Positions 58,801-64,000 of a DNA stretch of 64,000 nt are shown in pieces (position 1 is the first letter of the stretch; every line of letters begins with the position of its first letter). The stretch spans positions 3,675,678-3,739,677 of the forward strand of contig OX465110.1 in the NCBI GenBank assembly GCA_949987565.1. The letters are read 5' to 3'. The notes under the pieces are model-generated. The model saw nothing but the letters and a program-made list of their open reading frames with translations, made no database searches and was not told the origin of the DNA. Source of the stretch: Luidia sarsii (lineage: Eukaryota > Echinodermata > Asteroidea > Paxillosida > Luidiidae). The position numbers and the translations under genes were made by a program.

Positions 58801-61800
58801 CATATAAGCGTCTCGACGTGTGACACTTAACCATTGTGGCTAAGCTATAAGTGCGCATGCAAGAAGCCAGGTTTTGCTGAGGCCTCCCGCATTCATTCAT
58901 TCATTCATTCATTTCTCAGGTAGTTACAGGCACAAGCACGAAACAACCCTAACCCTTATCCTAATCCTAACCCTAACAACCCTAATCCTGAACAACCCTA
59001 ATCCTAATCCTAACTCTATCAGTAACGCTAACCCAACCCGAACTCTAACTCTAACCGTAACCATAACCCTAACCGTAGCGCCCTAAGCCTTTAGTAACCT
59101 ACGCTGGTTTACAAAACACGTCCTTGTATATTCCCCACATAATTTACGGGGTACCAGCATGGCTCAACATATGTCGGTCCTATATATCTCGGTAAAGGGC
59201 TGGTCGTGTGCGGACTCACCCGGGCCCGTAGTCGCACGTGATGATCCACAGGTCCGTAATGGAGGCACTGATACCCGTGGCAGTCTCGCACAGCGTCACG
59301 CCGCAGCCTATTGCGTAGCTGCTTGCCCAGGCCAGCTGGATAAAAATTGGAATGGAAAATACGATGGCTGCCTTTTTGGCTCCCCCACGAGAAAAGTTTG
59401 TCAAGGGCACCTATAAAAACAAGCGTTTGACCGCAGTTTCTCAGTAAATAGGCTACTCTGTAGCCACCAAACCTTCAGATTTGGCGACAAACCACAGCCT
59501 TGATTTTTAGTTTGAGCCGGCCCGAGCCTGATCCGTGGATTCATAAAGGGCCACCGATTCGTACGTGGGCTTCAAGGAGAGTCGGCACCACCAGTGTCGT
59601 CATGCAATGAGTGCCTGGCTCATAGGCTGCGTCCTGATTCACTGGCTATCGGTATGGCTTGAAAGTACGTACGAGTCTATAGAAGTCGTCAACAAGCGGC
59701 TGCAGCCATTTGCTATATGATTGCGTGTTGCATCTAGCCGCAGCCATTACTATTCGGCCACGGCCTTATAGCTAATAGCGTACTCCGTGGCCCTTTTCCC
59801 CAAACCCGGCTTAGGCTTCGGCTCCGGGCTTCGTTTCTGTTTAATATTCAAAAGCCGAACACCATAGAGTTCTTTGCTGAAGTTGAAACTGCCTTCTACT
59901 TTAAAATGGATGAAAGGCGTGAAGACAAAGCCGAGGCCTGAGCCAAAGCCGGGTTTCGGAAAAGGCCGCCTCCTATCTCATTCTTTTCCAGAGGGCGCCC
60001 TTTTCCAATGACGTCACCGCATGCCCGCGTCTGGTACGCGGTAACCGTTGCGGCCCGCTCACCTGCGTGTAGTGGCCGCAGATCTCGCCGTCCGCGCAGC
60101 CGTTGGTCAGGTAGGAGTAGTGGGCGACCTCGCCGTACCAGGCCTCAGTCACCAGGCTGGCGTTGGGCCGGTCCTCGGCCACGCCCGGGTAGATCACGTA
60201 CATGTTCTGGCCTATGTGGCCGGTGAAGGGGCTGGTGTTGGGCTCGGGCTGGCCGTGGCCCCAGTGACAGGTGTCCGACCACGCCTGGGCCATGGAGGCT
60301 AAGGACTCGTCCCATGCCTGAACGCACGAATGAAAAAGAAGTACGGGGAAACCATGCAAATGTGAACTGACAATCTACATTTTTGTAATGTTCAGTATGT
60401 TGGCGAGACCAAAAACACCCGTCAAAAACGTATCTATGGCCATAGGTCTACAATCAAAACCGGTAATATGGACACCCCTGTTGGGTATCACTTCAATCTC
60501 ACTGATCATTCGATATCAGATATGAGTGTACTGGGCATAGAATCCCTTGGTCACCGGAGTAATGCTGTCCGTCTTAGCCGTGAGAAAATGTGGATGAAGT
60601 TTCTTCGGACTATTCAACCACATGGCCTCAATATCCAGGAGGGTAATGACTAACACCATGCAGCTTTCTGATAATCCTTCTTTTGTGTTCACTCCTCCAC
60701 ACTTCTCTCTTTGATCTTCCCCCCTCTTCTCACTAATCCCTACTCTACTCCTGGCCCTTCCCTTTGATCTCACCCTACCAGCTTTCCTCTTTGTCCTTTG
60801 TTTCTCATCCGTGTCATAATTATTCACTCTCTCCCCCCTTCCTTCGTGTACATGTATCTGTTTTGTCCTCGTTACTCTGCCTTTGAGAAAGGTCCTGATA
60901 GGACCGAAACGTCAGGCCCACTACATTTTGAAATCTTCACTTTGGCTTGGTGTGGGAAGTTTGTGTTGACACCGAGATGGAGTATATACGGCTGTCAAGG
61001 GTGTCAACCGGTTCTGAAGAGTGTGTGGACTATTTTGCGTGGTAACGAGGAAAGTGGCCCAGGCTCCCGTAAGGATACTTTTGACATGCAATTCTAGGCA
61101 ACAGTACTGACGTCACTTATGGGGAACTTTCTAAGTCGACGTTTCGAGCAGTAAAAATGATACTTTGATATCTTCGGGGGAAACCTATAACAGGATACAA
61201 CATGGACGAATAGCCATGGCATCAGGCCTAATGATGGAATAGGTGGGTCTCGGTCACATTTAAATTTTTTTGGCATAGCCTATCTGTATTCGGGTGGATA
61301 AAAGTGATCAATAATACTTTTAGGCCTACTAATACTATTACTAGTACTAAATACATGATGCATGATGTAGTAATAAAATGGACTTACTGTAGGCCTAATA
61401 ATTATTCGACAGATTCATAAACTCAATGAGGGTTTGCCCGACTCGACGTAAACTGACGAGCGCCGAGTATTCAGTGCTTTCAGTTGCCCGCGATTGCCTG
61501 CTGAGAAGTTAATACAGTCATCTCGGGCGGAGTTCGAAGCCGCGACTCCACCGTGCCTGGATAAGATGCAACCAATAGCGCGCGTTTCGTGCATGTTAAG
61601 GCCTCTTGTCAAAAATATCATCGGTTGAGTGCCGGTTGAATTCATCCGACCGATAAAAAGTCCTCCGGTAGAAAGCCGATTGTACTGGACTCTGGGGTGA
61701 CAAATACACGATGGCTATCCGGTGGAAACGACATCGGACGGGTCAAATCATCTGATACCCAACCGATGATCTTTTTTGACAAGAGGCCTATTGATGGCCT

Positions 61801-62033
61801 AATTCCGCATCCTGGGAAGGAAGGAAATCACGCAAACGGGCCGCACTCACCATGTACTTCATGTTGGCAGCCGCCGGGCTCAGTTGTGCACGGAGGTCGT
61901 TGTGGGTGTCCAAGAACGCGTCTTTCTCCTCTTGACTGAGACTGGTCGGGCCGTAGTCGGTCAGGACCGTCGTCGCAGCCCACAGGGCCAGGACGACTGG
62001 CAGCAGACAGCCGCCGCGGACGCCCGCCGTCAT
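47240..62033 (-). CDS. CAP/EGF/ShK/mucin-like type I membrane protein, 13 exons
   Basis: Exons (minus): 62033-61851, 60317-60063, 59335-59220, 58475-58384, 56930-56901, 55115-55023, 53809-53690, 53303-53274 (approximate), 52535-52404, 51862-51698, 49301-49208, 48670-48477, 47571-47240. Phases agree, giving about 611 residues. A signal peptide (1-25) precedes a CAP domain (about 35-185) with the HND helix, HIGQN (95-99), WYGE (121-124) and GHYTQ (142-146). A CRISP-like Cys hinge, an EGF-like module (226-256), a six-Cys ShK module (259-295), an S/T/P segment (307-345) and a second EGF (about 374-405) follow. Next is an unrecognised module with YCNDNFELCC (420-429) and RRRR (490-493), then a Pro/Thr linker and a TM helix (about 584-608). 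Probably cell-surface; ligand unknown. The AAGTGA end could instead be a donor (GTGAA|gtgagt), extending a tail. Confidence 0.85.
47676..47825. repeat. Penelope-like terminal hairpin (family A variant)
   Basis: GGCCTGACGTTTCGATCCTA, GCAGGACC, then the inverse GGTCCTGCTAGGATCGAAAC, GTCAGGCC, and the tail TGCAGGTCATTTTAGTCAGT, GAGCAGTTTGCAAC. In the CAP gene intron before the last exon. Confidence 0.85.
47855..47998 (+). repeat. tRNA-derived SINE fragment
   Basis: GACTGGCGCCCCAGCCAGGC, AGTTGACTATCATT and AAGGCCGCCAT precede GGGCTGGATAGCTCAGTTTG-TATAAGAGCGCTGG (acceptor, A-box and D-arm). AGTCCAGTC closes an acceptor-like stem. Same family as 24990-25130. Confidence 0.7.
48209..48462 (+). mobile_element. 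MITE family M2, copy a
   Basis: Bounded by inverted GACCCGGCACAGC; interior AATGAGGAATAACCCCCACT, ATTAGCTTTCAAATGATATC, AGGCGTTGTTTACTCG and GTTTTGGTGGGATATTCC. It lies 14 nt inside the intron that follows CAP-gene exon 12 (donor at 48476). One of five M2 copies, all in this gene. Confidence 0.92.
48845..48955 (-). repeat. Family B repeat fragment
   Basis: GGTTTGCGGTGACACCATGC, then GTGTGGCTCAACGTTTCGTG and GTACTCTGTCCGTCGTCAAG. The minus strand gives a degraded form of the hammerhead-like box order (TGACGACGGACAGAG...CGAAACGTT). Confidence 0.65.
49532..49787 (-). mobile_element. MITE family M2, copy b
   Basis: TTGTGACCCGGCATAGCGAT at the left and TGTGCCGGGTCACAA at the right; interior is the reverse complement of copy a. 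In the intron upstream of CAP-gene exon 11. Confidence 0.92.
49788..51697. other. Intron DNA, no gene recognised
   Basis: AT-rich intronic sequence of the CAP gene with no domain-bearing frame. 51120-51240 shares words with 58095-58350 (TGACATCACATC, TGTAATCCTG, TTTTCACGCTTA and AGCGGCTCTG), so both are worn copies of another dispersed repeat. Confidence 0.5.
51919..52166 (+). mobile_element. MITE family M3, copy c
   Basis: GGCCGTTTTCGAAATGAAG at the left, AATTTCGAAAACGGC at the right; interior GTGGTTTGTTTCCGAATTTG and AGGTTTGTTGGCTTGATAGG. It starts 56 nt upstream of the acceptor of CAP-gene exon 10. Confidence 0.88.
52569..52822 (+). mobile_element. MITE family M2, copy c
   Basis: ATGTGACCCGGCACATC at the left, CTGTGCCGGGTCACAT at the right; interior as in copy a. 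Its left end lies 33 nt upstream of the acceptor of CAP-gene exon 9 (at 52535), so it abuts or contains the branchpoint region. Confidence 0.92.
54741..55009 (-). mobile_element. MITE family M1, copy b
   Basis: AATGGACCTTTCCCATGAAA-TATGCAAAT at the left; the right end is its inverse. The interior is the reverse complement of 3522-3807. Two GCGCATGCGC words and an ATGCAAAT at each end are kept. It ends 13 nt downstream of the donor of CAP-gene exon 6. Confidence 0.9.
55319..55567 (+). mobile_element. MITE family M2, copy d
   Basis: ATATGTGACCCGGCACAGCA at the left, TTGTGCCGGGTCACATAT at the right. Slightly shorter interior than the other copies. In the intron before CAP-gene exon 6. Confidence 0.92.
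55866..55897. repeat. (TG)n microsatellite
   Basis: Simple TG dinucleotide run of about 30 nt in a CAP-gene intron. Confidence 0.95.
56087..56324 (+). mobile_element. MITE family M4, copy a
   Basis: CCCTTTTCCAAACCCTGCTT-AGGCTTCGGCTCC at the left; GGAGCCTGAGCCTAAGCC and GGAAAAGGGCC at the right. A second, shorter copy is at 59789-59967. M4 is related to M3 through its GAGCCTAAGCC end words. Confidence 0.8.
56582..56828. mobile_element. MITE family M6, copy b
   Basis: GAAACGAGGCTACGGGCGCT at the left, AATAGCCTCGCTTTCAGTTC at the right, same order as 30821-31042. It lies 73 nt downstream of CAP-gene exon 4 in plus coordinates, i.e. in the intron following exon 5 on the minus strand. Confidence 0.8.
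57068..57323 (-). mobile_element. MITE family M2, copy e
   Basis: TTGTGACCCGGCACAGCGAC at the left, GCTGTGCCGGGTCACA at the right; interior in the reverse orientation to copy a. In the intron upstream of the 30-nt CAP-gene exon 5. Confidence 0.92.
57324..58383. other. CAP-gene intron 4, low-complexity and foldback DNA
   Basis: Contains a GGTCGGT/TTGGTTGG run (57835-57950) and an inverted pair TTGGGCCAAGACGTTAGTGA / TCACTGACGTCTTGGCCC (58131-58262). No exon recognised. Confidence 0.5.
58572..58698 (-). repeat. Family B repeat fragment
   Basis: GGTTTGCGGTGACACC, AGTGTGGCTCTGAAAAGAGT, CTCAACGTTTCGGGTGGTGC and GTACTCTGACCGTCGCCAGG. The minus strand reads CCTGGCGACGGTCAGAG...CGAAACGTT, a variant of the hammerhead-like box order. 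Confidence 0.65.
58814..59177 (-). mobile_element. MITE family M5, copy b, with telomere-like interior
   Basis: Inverted relative to 42961-43350: TGTGACACTTAACCATTGTG, AAGCCAGGTTTTGCTGAGGC, (ATTC)n, then (CCCTAA)n-like 58945-59085, ACCAGCATGGCTCAACATAT. It ends 42 nt from CAP-gene exon 3 (donor side). Confidence 0.85.
59789..59967 (+). mobile_element. MITE family M4, copy b
   Basis: GGCCCTTTTCCCCAAACCCG, GGCTTAGGCTTCGGCTCC at the left; GCCAAAGCCGGGTTTCGG and AAAAGGCC at the right. About 95 nt from CAP-gene exon 2. A worn M3-like piece lies at 59405-59553. Confidence 0.75.
60369..60940 (+). mobile_element. Penelope-like element 3' end: GIY-YIG coding end, UTR and terminus
   Basis: The open frame 60369-60653 encodes CNVQYVGETKNTRQKRIYGH and ends with stop TAA. 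YVG, the following Arg and the later RLSREKMW block fit the GIY-YIG endonuclease that forms the C-terminus of Penelope-like retroelements. A TC-rich UTR and the family A terminus (GAAAGGTCCTGATAGGACCG, AAACGTCAGGCCCAC) follow. The reverse transcriptase is absent, so the copy is 5'-truncated. It lies antisense in CAP-gene intron 1. Confidence 0.82.
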
Positions 62034-62689
62034 TCCCAACGAGGGCCGGGCCGGAGGTCGCCTCGATCGACGGGCACCGGAAGCGTCCGGTACCGGGTGC
62101 GGAGAGCCGGTCCTCAAAAAAAATGCAGTCCTATAGGGCCAGTGCTGGCGGTGGGATGACGCTCAAATAGTCATGGGCATTTTTTCGTTTTTTTTTTCTT
62201 GTTTATTAAGAATGCAGGCAGATTCAAAAGCGATACCGAAATGTGGTTTCAGTTCGTGCAATGACGCTGTGAAGTTGCTGTGGCTTTACCTAGGCTACAG
62301 GCCTCCACACATCGGTACAATTGTGTGTATACGAAGGAGTCGATTTAGAGACCTTACTGTCAGTATCCCATCCAAATTCGAGACTCTGGTTTGCAACAAA
62401 ACTTATCTCGTGGAGCCAGGCGGCCTATAGCTTTGGCAAACCATTCTCTGTATCACACCGAGACTCAGCAGCGTCTGTACTCTCACGCGCGTGTCCTGTT
62501 TGTTCGTACAGAACTCGGTCGGGCGGCGCGTCCATAATGGTCGCGTGCGTTCGATTGGAGCTTCTGCCTGCCCTGCATGCATGTAAACCTCGCGCATAGA
62601 GCTCTATGGGGATTTGCTGCATGGGCTACAGCCTTTCCTCCATATAAACCAGCCAAGGCTTGCGCTCTGGATTGCACCAGACAAAAACA

Positions 62690-63285
62690 CAAGAATGAAA
62701 AGAAACATCTTCTGTACGGGGAACTCGCTTCAGGCACACGAACCCTCGGACGCCCAAACTGCGCTTCAGGGATGTTTGCAAGAGGGATCTCAAGACGCTA
62801 GACATCGATGGCGACACGTGGGAAGTTCTGGCCGCTGACAGAGTCACATGGAGACATGCACTGCACACAGGCCTCAGGACATCCGAGGAAAAACAACACC
62901 AGGCTGCAGTGGAGAAACGAGCCCGTCGGAAGAACAGCCAGCGACTACCACCCACTGACAGCCCCTTCACCTGCACCACCTGTGGCCGAGTTTGCCAGTC
63001 CCGCATCGGTCTGCACAGCCACAGCAGACGGTGCTCCAACCCAGGCGCACATCCATGATCTTGCGAGATTGAAGGAAGCCGACGATGTTATAAACTCTGG
63101 CCTTCCCGAGGATAATACTCCTGTCTGGGTTTTCTTGGCCTGATGCAAGGACACATCCCCCATAAGCTTTTGCTTATACAGTAGGACACTGTCTCCACAC
63201 CCTAATGACCATTGACTGTATATTCACACCGTATAACATTTCCTTGTGTGAAAATAAAATGTTGAATTGAATTGAATTGAGTTCA
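62690..63285 (+). pseudogene. LINE 3' end: C-terminal coding remnant with zinc finger and tail
   Basis: A frame around 62700-62770 reads LLYGELASGTRTLGRP. After a frameshift, 62775-63057 continues with KRDLKTLDIDGDTWE and EKRARRKNSQ, and ends in a C2H2-type finger FTCTTCGRVCQSRIGLHSHS. This is the well-known extreme C-terminus of a non-LTR retrotransposon polyprotein. A short UTR with AATAAA (63253) and a (TTGAA)n tail to about 63280 follows. 5'-truncated, frameshifted and non-functional. Confidence 0.85.
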
Positions 63286-63410
63286 TCTGAATCAAAAATG
63301 TATTCATTACATAATTTGTCAGTCCATGTCCTTTTTTTCTGGTACATTCTGTGATTTGTTGATGAATTGTATTGTGGAAGATAAATAAACCTTGCCAATA
63401 ATTTAACAAT
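63286..63410. other. AT-rich spacer
   Basis: No feature recognised between the LINE tail and the tRNA-derived inverted repeat. Confidence 0.4.
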
Positions 63411-63672
63411 TGGCAAAGAAAACTTTGACTGGACCGGGACTTGAAGCCGAGACCTCTGGATTAACGTACCAACGCTCTTCCATCTGAACTATCCAGCCCT
63501 TAGATGGTGGCCTCCCTCATAGACTACCCGGTACTTATTACTAATTAAGGAGGCCACCATAATTCTATGGGCTGGGTAGCGCAGATGGAAGAGCACTGCA
63601 CTGCTACATTAATCCAGAGGTCTCGGGTTTAAGTCCCGGCCCAGTCAAAGTTTTCTTTGTTTTTGCCAATGT
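63410..63672. repeat. Inverted pair of tRNA-derived units
   Basis: The plus-strand unit at 63571-63647 begins GGCTGGGTAGCGCAGATGG (acceptor and A-box) and ends GGGTTTAAGTCCCGGCCCAG (T-arm and acceptor). The minus-strand unit at 63497-63432 is its diverged inverse, beginning GGCTGGATAGTTCAGATGG. Flanks CAAAGAAAACTTTGACTGG and AGTCAAAGTTTTCTTTG extend the inverted repeat. Anticodon arms are poor, so these are SINE-like and not functional tRNAs. Confidence 0.75.
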
Positions 63673-64000
63673 TTCAATTTTTTTGTTCAAAAGTTCCCAG
63701 TAAGTTTTTCCTTTGTTTGTTAGACTTTTACAAAGATGGCTTCGCGATCGTTAGCGGGAAAGGAAATGTTTAAGACTACGTCGATATACAAATAATAAAC
63801 GACTACATTTACCAGCCTCGAGAATCAAGCGTAGAATCAACCAAAAAGACAAAGTAAGTTGCATATCATCATAAGTTTTTTATGAGTCAATGTGCAGAAG
63901 AATAAAATTATCCCAATTAATTCAAAAACTCAACACTGATGTAGGTTTGCTAAGCATAATTATGGTAGCATAGATGCTCATACTGAAACCGATAATGTCT
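63673..64000. other. Window end, nothing recognised
   Basis: No coding or repeat feature supported. Confidence 0.4.

Noticed and set aside
63571..63647. Functional tRNA gene
   Set aside because: Acceptor and T-arm fold well, but the D-stem has a mismatch, the anticodon arm is poor, and an inverted partner and related fragments mark a SINE-like repeat.

Overview
The window is animal nuclear DNA. Coding sequence is split into short exons with GT/AG borders, introns are large and packed with transposon debris, and there are no operons. The extreme density of the palindromic hexamer TACATG/CATGTA, together with Penelope-like elements, many foldback/MITE families and the gene types present, suggests a marine invertebrate deuterostome. 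A lancelet (Branchiostoma) is my best guess, by general resemblance only. Gene models were assembled by hand from splice sites and reading-frame continuity and have no transcript support.

Three protein genes can be supported. (1) Minus strand, 6358-9735: a two-exon gene for a ~1050-residue nuclear C2H2 zinc-finger protein with a long disordered, polyglutamine-containing middle. Its single 225-nt intron is a multiple of three and free of stops. (2) Plus strand, 27413-44229: a complete 13-exon cytochrome P450 gene of the CYP3/clan 3 type (507 residues, every splice phase consistent). Its introns hold a truncated LINE, Penelope-like termini, a 0.5-kb GGT repeat and nested MITEs. (3) Minus strand, 62033-47240: a 13-exon gene for a ~611-residue type I membrane protein with the order signal peptide, CAP domain, Cys-rich hinge, EGF, ShK, mucin-like segment, EGF, an unrecognised Cys-containing module with a furin-type RRRR site, and a transmembrane helix. 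Genes 2 and 3 converge, with 3 kb between their stop codons.

Layout: 1-6.3 kb is non-coding sequence downstream of the zinc-finger gene, with a 24-bp satellite split by a MITE. 6.4-9.9 kb is the zinc-finger gene. 10-19.5 kb is a TACATG-rich tract with foldback elements. 19.5-27.4 kb is repeat-rich intergenic DNA. 27.4-44.2 kb is the P450 gene. 44.2-47.2 kb is a short spacer. 47.2-62.0 kb is the CAP gene, with at least ten MITE copies in its introns. 62.1-64 kb holds a LINE 3' end and a tRNA-derived inverted repeat.

The genes show no common pathway. The most unusual content is (a) the CAP/EGF/ShK/mucin membrane protein, (b) short inverted-repeat elements sitting 13-60 nt from splice sites, (c) a MITE carrying degenerate telomere-like repeats, present twice in opposite orientation, (d) hammerhead-ribozyme-like cores in Penelope-type termini, and (e) a MITE whose ends carry octamer and NRF1-like motifs.
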